A stretch of DNA of 64,000 bases from an uncultured bacterium (GTDB lineage: Bacteria > Planctomycetota > UBA1135 > GCA-002686595), in the NCBI GenBank assembly GCA_937905825.1, contig CALCXM010000054.1:1-64000 (forward strand), written 5' to 3'. Positions 26,775-34,879 of the stretch are shown piece by piece; the first letter of the stretch is position 1; every line of letters begins with the position of its first letter. A program made the position numbers and the translations under genes. The notes beneath the pieces were generated by a model, which ran no database searches, was not told the DNA's origin, and saw only the letters and a program-made list of their open reading frames with translations.

Positions 26775-27743
26775 CTATTCGCGTAGGCGCGCGCCCATGA
26801 AGTCCACGCGCAACAGGCGACTCTGCGCCTTCGGGTGTCGGGTGGCGAGCACGTCCTGCATGGCTTGCGCGATGGCTTGCGCGACTTCGACGTCGTCATG
26901 GGCGGCGACCAAGGCGCTACCGCTTCCGCTGATGGCGGCGCAAAACGCACCGGCTTCGCGAGCGGCTTCCAGCGCTTCCTTGGCGCCGTCGATCAAGGGC
27001 AAGCGATAGGGCGTGTGCAGACGATCATCGACCCCATGCAGCAACAAGTCCGGATCCGCCGTGCGCAGGCCTTCCAGCAACAACGCGAGTCGCCTGGTGT
27101 TCCAAACCACGTCCTCCAAGCACAGACTCGCGGGCATCGCGGCGCGCGCGAGTTCCGTCGAGAGCGGAGTGCTGGGCCAAGCCACCGGGAACAACAAGCT
27201 CCCGTGCACAGGCGGTTGAACCACGCGCAAACTACCGTCTTCCAAAAGAACGCCCAGGGTGCATCCGCCATGCAGGGATGCGATTACGTTGTCCGGGTGA
27301 CCTTCTATCTCCACGCCGATGCGTTGGAGCTGCTCAGGACTCGGACGCTCACCCCCGCAACTCTCGTGACCCAGAACCTCCGCCGCAAGGAACAACCCAG
27401 CCGCCGTTGCGGCGCCGCTTGAACCCAGGCCGCGGCATAGGGGGATCTCGGAACGCACGCGGAATTGAAAGCGGGGGGGGGCTGCATCCGCGGGCCTGGC
27501 GACACGCCAAACCTCGTCGAAAGCGCGCAGCAATCGGTTGCCTTCCGTGGGCCAAGTGGACGCCTCGGCACCCTCCAAACAAAGCTCGTGTTGGCCCCCT
27601 TCGATCGGGCCCTCGAGCTGAACTACGAGGGGCAAATCCAAGGCGAGTCCCAGCTGATCAAAGCCGGGCCCGAGGTTGGAGGTGGACGCCGGGACGCACA
27701 CGGTGAGCCTTTGTGGAGCGGGGGTGGGGGAGGCGCTGTTCAT
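26775..27743 (-). CDS. thrB: Homoserine kinase (GHMP kinase family)
   Basis: 322 aa from the ATG at 27743. GHMP motifs: VCVPASTSNLGPGFDQLGLAL (motif 1, typical of ThrB), IPLCRGLGSSGAATAAGLF (ATP-binding glycine/serine loop) and FCAAISGSGSALVAA (motif 3). The segment IEGHPDNVIASLHGG is also characteristic of ThrB. It phosphorylates homoserine in threonine synthesis. Related GHMP enzymes are less likely given the motif wording. It stands alone, divergent from the short gene at 28054. Confidence 0.9.
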   Translation of the reverse strand: MNSASPTPAPQRLTVCVPASTSNLGPGFDQLGLALDLPLVVQLEGPIEGGQHELCLEGAEASTWPTEGNRLLRAFDEVWRVARPADAAPPRFQFRVRSEIPLCRGLGSSGAATAAGLFLAAEVLGHESCGGERPSPEQLQRIGVEIEGHPDNVIASLHGGCTLGVLLEDGSLRVVQPPVHGSLLFPVAWPSTPLSTELARAAMPASLCLEDVVWNTRRLALLLEGLRTADPDLLLHGVDDRLHTPYRLPLIDGAKEALEAAREAGAFCAAISGSGSALVAAHDDVEVAQAIAQAMQDVLATRHPKAQSRLLRVDFMGARLRE

Positions 27744-28053
27744 GTTCCGCCCAGTGTCTCCGTGGACACTTTGTGATCAAGGGCCTAGCTCGAAATGCGA
27801 ATTCCCACGTTCGGGACTTTCCAGGAAACACTTCATCTTGTCTTTGAGCCTGCTCACAACACTAGATAGTGTGTGCTCCAAGGATGGCGGCCCCCCATCT
27901 CTCGATTCTCCCAGGTCCAAGGGGAGGACGAGCAACGGGGTCCACCTCAGAGAGATCCTCCCTTCGGGGATGACAACGAGGCTTCACATCGTTCCGGGCC
28001 GCGCCCAGCGACCCCGGAGTCCTTCGGACAACAACATAGCAGGGTACCTCACC
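27744..28053. other. Divergent intergenic region with possible promoter
   Basis: 310 bp between thrB and the 85-aa gene. An A/T-richer patch at 27830-27870 holds TTGTCT (27838-27843) and CTAGAT (27862-27867), 18 bp apart, as a possible rightward sigma-70 promoter. A small inverted repeat, ACACT-AGAT-AGTGT, overlaps its -10 position. No RNA gene recognised. Confidence 0.3.
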
Positions 28054-28311
28054 ATGAGTTTAGGTCACGAAAAAGATCGGTTCGCATCCCGCCTAGCGTC
28101 GATCCCCGGCATCCAGCCCATGCCCTCCATCGGAGACTGGATCCTTTTGCAGGTGGAAGCACCTGCTGAACTCGCGCGTCGAGTGAACCGTCGAATGGAG
28201 CCGGGTGTCATGAGCGTCCCTCGCAATTTGCAGGGGGCAGTGCGCATCCATGTGGGCGATCCCAAGGCCAACGAGCGCTTGCTGCAAACCTTGCGCGACC
28301 TCGTCGCCTAA
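28054..28311 (+). CDS. Stand-alone aminotransferase C-terminal-like domain (HisC-type small domain)
   Basis: 85 aa from the ATG at 28054. The pattern SIPGIQPMPSIGDWILLQVE ... ELARRVNRRMEPGVMSVPR ... AVRIHVGDPKANERLLQTLRD closely parallels the last about 85 residues of histidinol-phosphate aminotransferases: strand with S/ANF, gvlVR, lRItvGtpeeN, then the final helix. The large PLP-binding domain is absent, and no coding trace of it was found upstream between here and thrB. It is either a domain recruited for another purpose or the remnant of a larger gene; the intact frame and start favour a real small protein. Confidence 0.6.
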   Translation: MSLGHEKDRFASRLASIPGIQPMPSIGDWILLQVEAPAELARRVNRRMEPGVMSVPRNLQGAVRIHVGDPKANERLLQTLRDLVA

Positions 28312-28318
28312 TCAACCA

Positions 28319-28350
28319 CAACACTCCCGGTCGGGTGTGTTGGCGTTTTG
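28319..28350 (+). terminator. Rho-independent-like terminator
   Basis: Eight bases after the stop at 28311, an 11-bp stem with one T-T mismatch (CAACACTCCCG / CGGGTGTGTTG) is followed by GGCGTTTTG. The hairpin and short T-tract fit an intrinsic terminator for the 85-aa gene. Confidence 0.5.
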
Positions 28351-28436
28351 TAGGGAGTTCCAGGCCGTGCCGGAATCCGCTGCAAGTGAAGCTTCAGAGG
28401 GGCGAGCCCCGGAGGCTCTTGGGGTAAGCTGACCCC

Positions 28437-29978
28437 ATGCAGATCCCCTTCAACGCAACAATCCTGTTTGTTTCCTCGATGCTCGGTTCCCAGCCGAGCA
28501 TCCCTTTGTATGAGAGCCCCCTGTTTGAGAGCCTCCTGTTTGAGAGCTCGATCCGCGAGAGCGCGCAGTCGGAGCGCGCGGGCTCCCCGGCCGCGCCGCG
28601 ACCCTCCGGCGCGCAAGCGATCAGCGCCAAGGCCCTGCGCGCCCATGTGGAGTTCCTGGCGAGCGACGAACTCGAAGGCCGCGGGCTGGGCTCCCCCGGG
28701 TTGGCCCTGGCCGCCGCTTATCTGGCGGAGCAGCTCAAGGCCGCCGGCCTGGAACCTGCGGGGGATGATGGGACCTTCCTGCAGGCGGTGGAGTTCGAGG
28801 AACCCGTCTACGCCGCCCAGCCCGAGATGAGCTTGGTTGAGGATGGGGGGCAAAGGAGCGCACTGACCTACGCTGTGGACTTCCGCGTCTACCGGCCCGC
28901 GCCGGGCGGAAAATTCGATCTGCTGCTCTTGGGGGAGGACAGCGATCTTCCGGAGGGCTTGTCCCCGAGCACGCTTTTGTGCTTCCCCGACTCGCGCCGT
29001 GGAAAGGTCGTCCGCTGGTTGAAAGAGCAAGGCCATCCCGGAGCTGAGGGTCTGGCCGGGATCGTGACCTTCATGAACCGAGAGGGTGAACCGACCGATC
29101 AAATCCCCCGCAGCGGGCGCATCGCCTTGAAGAGTTCCGGGGTTGTGAGCCAGCCCCTTTGGTTGGAGCTCAGTCCGGAGGTCCGCACGAAAATTGTGAG
29201 CGGCTTGGTCGACTCGATCGAGGTCAACACGCACTTCGAGATCAAGGCCGTGCTCTCCCACAACGTCATCGGTCGCCTGCCGAGCAAGCAGGACGGAGCG
29301 CGACCGGAGCTCGCCAAGCAAGCGGTCGTCGTTTCGGCGCACTTCGACCACATCGGAATGGTCAAGGGCGAAGGGCGGCCCGGCCCGAATGGCGAAGCTC
29401 CGGACTTGATCAACAACGGAGCCGACGATGACGCTTCGGGGGTCAGCACGATCTTGGAGATTGCGCGCGTCCTCGCTGCGGAAGGGCCCCAAGAGCGGGA
29501 GGTGCTGTTCCTGATCGCCACGGCAGAAGAGATCGGAATCATCGGCACCAAGTACTACCTGGAGCATCCTAGCACGCCCCTCGAGCGCACCGTCGCCAAC
29601 CTCAACTTCGAAATGGTCGGCCGCCCTGACCCCAAAGCCGGTGGACCCGGGCGCCTGTGGTTGAGCGGCGCCGAGCGCACCAACTTGATGGAGGCCTTCC
29701 TAGCCAACGAGTTCATGATCGTCGCGGATCCTTACCCCAGCCAGGACTTCTTCACGCGCTCGGACAACATCGAGTTCTGCTACCGAGGCATCGTGGGTCA
29801 AACCTTCTCGACCTTCAACTTGCACAGCGACTATCACCGAGTCACCGACGAGATCGAGCTGATCGATTTCGAGCACATGCAGTCTTGCGCGATTGCGGGC
29901 TTGCAAGCGGTGCGCCTGGTGGCGGACGGAACGATCGACCCGGAGTGGTTGCCCGGCGGCATGCCGCAACCGCGCTAG
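28437..29978 (+). CDS. M28-family zinc aminopeptidase/carboxypeptidase-like peptidase
   Basis: 513 aa from the ATG at 28437, with a short hydrophobic N-terminus (NATILFVSSML) that may export it, then a low-complexity segment with repeated E-S-P/L-L-F units. A PA-domain-like insert spans about residues 110-260. The M28 core carries the expected metal ligands: VSAHFDHIG (His302, Asp304), NNGADDDASGVSTILEIAR (bridging Asp), IATAEEIGIIGTKYY (catalytic Glu followed by metal Glu), NFEMVGRPD and the final histidine in LHSDYHRVTDEIE. All residues for a two-zinc exopeptidase are present; the substrate is unknown. Confidence 0.9.
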   Translation: MQIPFNATILFVSSMLGSQPSIPLYESPLFESLLFESSIRESAQSERAGSPAAPRPSGAQAISAKALRAHVEFLASDELEGRGLGSPGLALAAAYLAEQLKAAGLEPAGDDGTFLQAVEFEEPVYAAQPEMSLVEDGGQRSALTYAVDFRVYRPAPGGKFDLLLLGEDSDLPEGLSPSTLLCFPDSRRGKVVRWLKEQGHPGAEGLAGIVTFMNREGEPTDQIPRSGRIALKSSGVVSQPLWLELSPEVRTKIVSGLVDSIEVNTHFEIKAVLSHNVIGRLPSKQDGARPELAKQAVVVSAHFDHIGMVKGEGRPGPNGEAPDLINNGADDDASGVSTILEIARVLAAEGPQEREVLFLIATAEEIGIIGTKYYLEHPSTPLERTVANLNFEMVGRPDPKAGGPGRLWLSGAERTNLMEAFLANEFMIVADPYPSQDFFTRSDNIEFCYRGIVGQTFSTFNLHSDYHRVTDEIELIDFEHMQSCAIAGLQAVRLVADGTIDPEWLPGGMPQPR

Positions 29979-30132
29979 GAGCCTGCTGCCATTGTGCAGA
30001 CAAGGCCGCGCAGGCACGAAGCAGGCAGAGCTGCGCAAGCGCAAGCTAGACAGAGCCCATCCGTGCGTGTTGAAGCTGCCCTGCGGAGGCGGGATTGCGC
30101 CGGCTCCCGAACTCGTGCCCCGCGCGTCGCAA

Positions 30133-33100
30133 CTATCGATTTGTGCCCGATACAGAGGACCCGGGACCCTGACTGACTTTCAAGAGCGGCGTGAAGTAGC
30201 GGTAGTACACCTCCAAGGACAAGACGTTCATGGCCGTCGAGTAGCTCGCGTCTTTCGAGTTGTCGCCCGCATAGTTGCGCGCGTAGGTCGAGATGGGTTT
30301 CCAGGATCCGTCGGCCCGTTGGGAAGGCAAAAGCGTCTCCTGCAAGTTCGCGTTCCAGCGCTTCCAAGTGCTTCCGCCACGCCGCATCGAGGCCAAGCTG
30401 GCGTAGTACCAGAAGTACAGGTTGCCGTGGGCCTCGTAGACGAACGCGTCGTCCCCGGCGTAGGAGTAGTCCTCGGGCGCACGCTCTGCAAGGAACTGCC
30501 AAGCTCGTTCGAAGTGGGGCGTTTCCAAGTCCGCTTCCAACAAAGAGAGTGCAAACAGGGAAGCAGGGGTGGAACCGGGCAAGATGGCGTAGGCGCCGTT
30601 CAAGCGACTTGGATCGTGGCTGTAGCGGAAGGCTCCGCGGCGCTGATCGAGGCAACCGAGCAGGAACGTCTTGGCGTCGGCGAAAGCAACATCAGGAACC
30701 TGCAAGCCGGCCAGTCGCGCTGACTCCAGGGCCATCACTTGCCAAGCGGTGATCGAAGCCCGCGGCCAATTGTCTTGTCGCTGCAACTGATCGCCGTAGT
30801 AGCCCCAACCGCCAAAGCGCCGCTCGTCCCGCCGATCATCGTGTTGATGGCGCAAGATCTCTTTCACAGCGCGACGCAAAGGGGCTTCGAGTTCGGCGGC
30901 CTTGGTCAACGCGTAGCACTCCGCCAAGGCGTAGGTGGCGATGCCATGGCCGTAGGAGCTCGTGGCGCCAAAGTGTCCCGTGCGCCGGCCTTGCGTGCTG
31001 AGCAAGAACTCAATCGCGCGGCTGGAAACTCGCGAATGTTCCGTTCCCGAGTCCGCCGTGTGACCGGCGCCCAGGAAGGCCAAGAGGCACAGACCGGTCT
31101 TGCCCACCCGCACTTCCCCGTACTTTTCACTGCGGGCGGAAGCGGGTCCCCAGGAACCGTCGCGGCCTTGCATGCTCGCAAGATAGGCGAGCCCTGCGGC
31201 CACCGCTGCTTCGGTCTCGATGCTGCCCCCGTGTTCCTGCAAGGCGCGTGCCTTGGCCGGGCCGAAGCGTGAACGGTAGGGCGTGTGCTCGAAGCGCGCG
31301 ACCGCGGGCTCCGGCAGGGGAGTCGGCGCGAGCGGCTGATCGGGGGCCACCCGAGCGGGAGTCGGCGTGGGCGCGATGGGCGCAGCGGGACTGGCCGCGG
31401 CGAGCAGGGTGTGCTTGGAGGGTGCCGCGCGTTCCGTCGTTTGTCGACGTTTGCCGAAGCGCGCAGGGCTTGGACCAGCCCCGGCCTGGGGGTCATCTTG
31501 GGAGGAGGTCAAGGCGCGCCGACGCCTGGGCGTTGCCGGCGAGTCAGCCATGGCCATAGGCACGTCCGGCAAGCTGCCCAGGGCAGCGGGCTGCGCGTCA
31601 AAGGTCAGCGTCGCCGTGGGCAAATCCAGGGCCGTTTCGCGGGCTGCGACCTGCGCTTCCATGACCAGGGTTCCCGGTTGAACGTGTTGCGAACTGGCCA
31701 GACCTGTGGGAACCGCCAAGCGCTGCAGGTCGTCCGCGTCGGATGGGCTCGAGCGTCGGCCCGGGAGTTGCATGTCACTGGCAGCCGGCAGGGCTTCCCC
31801 CGCCGACGTCTGGCTCAGGCTGCGTTTGGAGGCTGCGTTTGGGGACTCGGACGCGGGCGCGCGCAAGTCGTCCAGGGTCGCGATCGAGTCGAGCTGGACG
31901 TCGCGCGGCTCGATGGTTGTGCTGGCCACTGGATCCCGGTCGATCACGGGACGCGGACCCTCCTTGGCCAAGCGCTTGCTGGTTGGCGCTGCGCTGGTTG
32001 TTTGCTGGATTTGAACTGCGTGCCTGGCCGGCGCATGGGCCTCGGAGGAGTTGGCTTGGTTCGCGTGCTGGGCGACGGCTTGCAGCGCCTGGGCTGTTTG
32101 GGTGGCGGGTTCTGCCCGGCGATCCAGGGCTTTGCGCTGCACGCGCGGGGCGTCGGCCAGGGGCTCTGCGCTTTGACTTGCGGCGTTCTCGGATCGCTCC
32201 CAGTGCACCTCTTGGGCAGCGCTCGCCACCTGTGGGGAGGCCGCTCGCGCCAGCCTCGATGGCGAGGGCGCACTCGCGGCGTTCGCGTCCTTGGCGGGCC
32301 CTGCGAGCCGCTGTGGGTTGGACGCCGCCGGTTTGGCTGTCGCTTGTCGTTCGAGTTCCAAAGCACCACCACGTTCCGCGCTGGCGGCCTGGGCACTGTT
32401 CGATGGAATCAACTTCACCTGGTAGGCGGGGGAGCTCTTGGGAATCTCCTGCAGCTCGGACTCCGGGTGAATGTCCCGGAACCAATACAGCAGGGCGCCG
32501 TGCACGATGAGCGAGACCAGGAAGCACTTGTAGAGCACCTCGATCGCATCCCAACGCTTGGCGAGCACGGCCAACAGGGCGAGCACCAAGAGGGCGATCA
32601 AAATCAGGAGGTCCAACCAACCGACCCGCGGCCCCGGGCGTTGGAAAATCTCTAGGGTAGAGGCTTGGAAGAGATCCGCGGCGAGCGGCGTACGCCCTTC
32701 GCCTCGGCTCCCTTGTCGTTCGAAGATGAGTTCCAAGCCGTTGTGGTTGGGGGCCGGTCCGCGTTCATGGGCGGCCGTGTTGAGCCCTTGAATGGCCTGC
32801 GGAGTGAGCCAGGTGCCGTGGTCCTTAAGGCTCGCATACAGGTCGTAGTCGGGTTCTGTCGGCGATTTTGAGGAGTCGCGATTCGAGGCGAAGAAGGCCC
32901 GCCGCCCGTCTTTCGTGAAGCACAGCTCGCGGTCGTCCTGCCAAGAATTGAGCGCGTCCAAGGGCTCGACCAGGTAGGCGCCCGGGGCTTGGCGCTCGGA
33001 CTTGGCGCCCCGCTCGCCGTCGAGCCCTTGCTGCGCTTCGAGCCCGCGCTCCACAGCCACCGCCTGCTCGCCAGGGGGACGCGGAAGCGCCAGATAGAAA

Positions 33101-33717
33101 TCATGACCGCTGCGACCGGACATGTTGCGGTTGGAAGAGAATGCGAGTCCCGCCCCCTCCGGAAGCGGCGCTGGATCGATTTCATCGCGGCCCGTGTTGA
33201 TCGAGTTGTCCAAGGGTTGGGGAGCGGAAAACTCGCCCATGGAGTTCAGGCTCGCGCGCCACAAGTCGAAGCCCCCTTGGCCTGGTCGATTGCTAGCGAA
33301 GTACAACTCGCCCGCGCTGAAGGCCGGCGACAACTCATCAAAGGACGAGTTCAATTCGAACACGGCCCGTGGCTCCTGGGCTGCACCGTTGACCAGTTCT
33401 GAGATCCAAAGCTCCGAGTTCGTGCCCCGTTCGCCGCTGACGAAGACCAGCCAACGTCCATCCGCGGAGAGCGCTGGGCGGTGCTCGCCCTCGCCATCGA
33501 TGAGTGCACCGGCCAAGCGTTCGGCTGCTTGCCAGACCGCATAGCGAATCGGTTCCTGGGCCGCCCCGTCGTATTGCCGCACCCCATCCGTGAACTCTCC
33601 GGTGCTCCCCAAGTGCGGGGAAAAGCGCAGCCAAGCGGCAAAGAAGCCCGCGGCCAAGAGGGACAAGACCACGACGATGTTCTTGCCCAGATGTTCAAAG
33701 GGAGCGGAGGCGTTCAT
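30133..33717 (-). CDS. PD40-repeat / TonB-like anchor / alpha-alpha-toroid fusion protein of the ExbB-ExbD cluster
   Basis: 1194 aa in recognisable parts. (1) An N-terminal membrane anchor (NIVVVLSLLAAGFFAAWLRF). (2) About residues 60-360, TolB-like PD40 beta-propeller repeats (RPALSADGRWLVFVSGERG, SPAFSAGELYFASNRPG, GAGLAFSSNRNMSG, REL-CFTKDGRRAFFASNRD). (3) Two membrane segments (WLDLLILIALLVLALLAVLA; CFLVSLIVHGALLYWFRDI), the second resembling a TonB-type anchor. (4) About 350 residues of Ala/Pro/Ser-rich linker. (5) A C-terminal squalene-cyclase/prenyltransferase-like toroid (AVAAGLAYLASMQGRDGSWG, GHGIATYALAECYALTKAA, TAWQVMALESARLAG). Its start follows the exbD stop by one base. An energised envelope role is inferred; the catalytic Asp motif of cyclases is not seen, so the toroid probably binds rather than cyclises. 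Confidence 0.8.
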   Translation of the reverse strand: MNASAPFEHLGKNIVVVLSLLAAGFFAAWLRFSPHLGSTGEFTDGVRQYDGAAQEPIRYAVWQAAERLAGALIDGEGEHRPALSADGRWLVFVSGERGTNSELWISELVNGAAQEPRAVFELNSSFDELSPAFSAGELYFASNRPGQGGFDLWRASLNSMGEFSAPQPLDNSINTGRDEIDPAPLPEGAGLAFSSNRNMSGRSGHDFYLALPRPPGEQAVAVERGLEAQQGLDGERGAKSERQAPGAYLVEPLDALNSWQDDRELCFTKDGRRAFFASNRDSSKSPTEPDYDLYASLKDHGTWLTPQAIQGLNTAAHERGPAPNHNGLELIFERQGSRGEGRTPLAADLFQASTLEIFQRPGPRVGWLDLLILIALLVLALLAVLAKRWDAIEVLYKCFLVSLIVHGALLYWFRDIHPESELQEIPKSSPAYQVKLIPSNSAQAASAERGGALELERQATAKPAASNPQRLAGPAKDANAASAPSPSRLARAASPQVASAAQEVHWERSENAASQSAEPLADAPRVQRKALDRRAEPATQTAQALQAVAQHANQANSSEAHAPARHAVQIQQTTSAAPTSKRLAKEGPRPVIDRDPVASTTIEPRDVQLDSIATLDDLRAPASESPNAASKRSLSQTSAGEALPAASDMQLPGRRSSPSDADDLQRLAVPTGLASSQHVQPGTLVMEAQVAARETALDLPTATLTFDAQPAALGSLPDVPMAMADSPATPRRRRALTSSQDDPQAGAGPSPARFGKRRQTTERAAPSKHTLLAAASPAAPIAPTPTPARVAPDQPLAPTPLPEPAVARFEHTPYRSRFGPAKARALQEHGGSIETEAAVAAGLAYLASMQGRDGSWGPASARSEKYGEVRVGKTGLCLLAFLGAGHTADSGTEHSRVSSRAIEFLLSTQGRRTGHFGATSSYGHGIATYALAECYALTKAAELEAPLRRAVKEILRHQHDDRRDERRFGGWGYYGDQLQRQDNWPRASITAWQVMALESARLAGLQVPDVAFADAKTFLLGCLDQRRGAFRYSHDPSRLNGAYAILPGSTPASLFALSLLEADLETPHFERAWQFLAERAPEDYSYAGDDAFVYEAHGNLYFWYYASLASMRRGGSTWKRWNANLQETLLPSQRADGSWKPISTYARNYAGDNSKDASYSTAMNVLSLEVYYRYFTPLLKVSQGPGSSVSGTNR

Positions 33718-33718
33718 C

Positions 33719-34132
33719 TCAGGGGGTTTCCATGGTTCCGAGAGAAAGTGAAGTCAGACCAGCGAGCCCACAGGCGTCCATCACGCCGACCACGTCTTCG
33801 TGGTGCACGAGCCGATCCCCGCGAATCATCACCGGGGTCTGCGGGTTGCGTTCAGCGCTGGCGGCGAGTTGTCGGGCCAACTCTTCCGAATTCACTTCTT
33901 CCCCGCGCAAGACCAAGGACCCATCCCGACGCACGTGAATGATGATCTCGTCGTTCTCGGTGGAGAGTTCGCTACCGGTCGTCGCCTGGGGCAACTCCAC
34001 GTTGATCTCGCGCTCGTCCTTCTGGAAGGTCGTGGCGACCATGAAGAAGATCAGTAGCTGAAAGATCACGTCCAGCATGGGAGTCAAGTTGAGGGTCAAC
34101 TCCCCGTCGTGCTGATCCGGTTGCATGTTCAT
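33719..34132 (-). CDS. ExbD/TolR family biopolymer transport protein
   Basis: 137 aa, the usual size. A short cytoplasmic N-terminus (MNMQPDQHDGELTLNLTPMLDVIFQLLIFFMV) contains the single transmembrane helix and its conserved Asp in TPMLDVIFQLLIFF, which carries protons in ExbBD/TolQR motors. The periplasmic domain follows with INVELPQATTG and VMIRGDRLVHHEDVVGVMDAC. It overlaps exbB by 4 bp and abuts the next gene by one base, so the three proteins are probably made together. Confidence 0.92.
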   Translation of the reverse strand: MNMQPDQHDGELTLNLTPMLDVIFQLLIFFMVATTFQKDEREINVELPQATTGSELSTENDEIIIHVRRDGSLVLRGEEVNSEELARQLAASAERNPQTPVMIRGDRLVHHEDVVGVMDACGLAGLTSLSLGTMETP

Positions 34133-34818
34133 AGGGCGCGCTCCCCGTTGAACAGGATCTCACCGATGCGCAGCTGCGTGTCTTCGGCCAAGCGCGCGAA
34201 GCGGTCGATGCGTCCGCGGAAGTAGTAGTAGAAGGCCTGGGTCGGAATGGCCACGGCCAAGCCAGCAGCGGTGGTCACAAGGGCTTGGGAGATGCCACCA
34301 GCGAGCAGCTCCGGCCGCCCGAGACCGTCCTTCGAGGCGATGTTGGCAAAGGCCTCGATCATGCCCCAAACCGTGCCCAAAAGGCCCAAGAGCGGAGCGA
34401 TGGTGGCGACCACCACAAGCGGCCGCAGACCGCTGGCGAGCCTGCCGATCTCGCGCTTGCCCGCGTCCTCAGCGGCCTTCTCCGACTCCTCGTGACTAGC
34501 GCTCGATCGGCCGAGACCAGCCCCGAGGATGCGCAACAAGGGCTTGCGCGTCTTGTTGCAAAGCAGCACCCCCGCCGCCGCACCGGACTCTTGAACCTCC
34601 TTGGTGAGGTTCTTCGCCAGGCGCGTGTTGCCGAGAGTGACCGGGCTGAGCCGAACCCAGCGTTCGACCACGTAGGCCAAGGCCACCACCGAACAGACGC
34701 CGATGGGAATCATGAGCGGCCCGCCGTCCAACAACATGTCGAGCAGGGAAGCCAGGTCGATGGAAGCGTTGGGCGCCGCGCCTTGCAAAGCGTTTTGGGT
34801 TTCTTGAAGTGTCGACAT
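34129..34818 (-). CDS. MotA/TolQ/ExbB proton channel family protein
   Basis: 229 aa from the ATG at 34818; a TTG seven codons upstream is less likely. Three membrane helices are visible: PLMIPIGVCSVVALAYVVERW, RPLVVVATIAPLLGLLGTVWGMIEAF (signature of the family) and GISQALVTTAAGLAVAIPTQAFYYYF. Together with ExbD it forms a proton-driven motor in the inner membrane that normally powers TonB or Tol proteins. Here no tonB or tolB gene is beside it; the downstream 1194-aa protein with a TonB-like anchor is the natural candidate for the driven partner. Confidence 0.92.
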   Translation of the reverse strand: MSTLQETQNALQGAAPNASIDLASLLDMLLDGGPLMIPIGVCSVVALAYVVERWVRLSPVTLGNTRLAKNLTKEVQESGAAAGVLLCNKTRKPLLRILGAGLGRSSASHEESEKAAEDAGKREIGRLASGLRPLVVVATIAPLLGLLGTVWGMIEAFANIASKDGLGRPELLAGGISQALVTTAAGLAVAIPTQAFYYYFRGRIDRFARLAEDTQLRIGEILFNGERAL

Positions 34819-34879
34819 CTGAAAGTGGAGTGGGGTCAAGGTCGATGGATGGCGGGAGGACGAGTCGAGCGGCCACGGG

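Noticed and set aside
31285..32655. Long rightward open frame opposite the 1194-aa fusion gene
   Set aside because: Caused by the GC-rich Ala/Pro linker on the minus strand; no start signal and no protein-like features.
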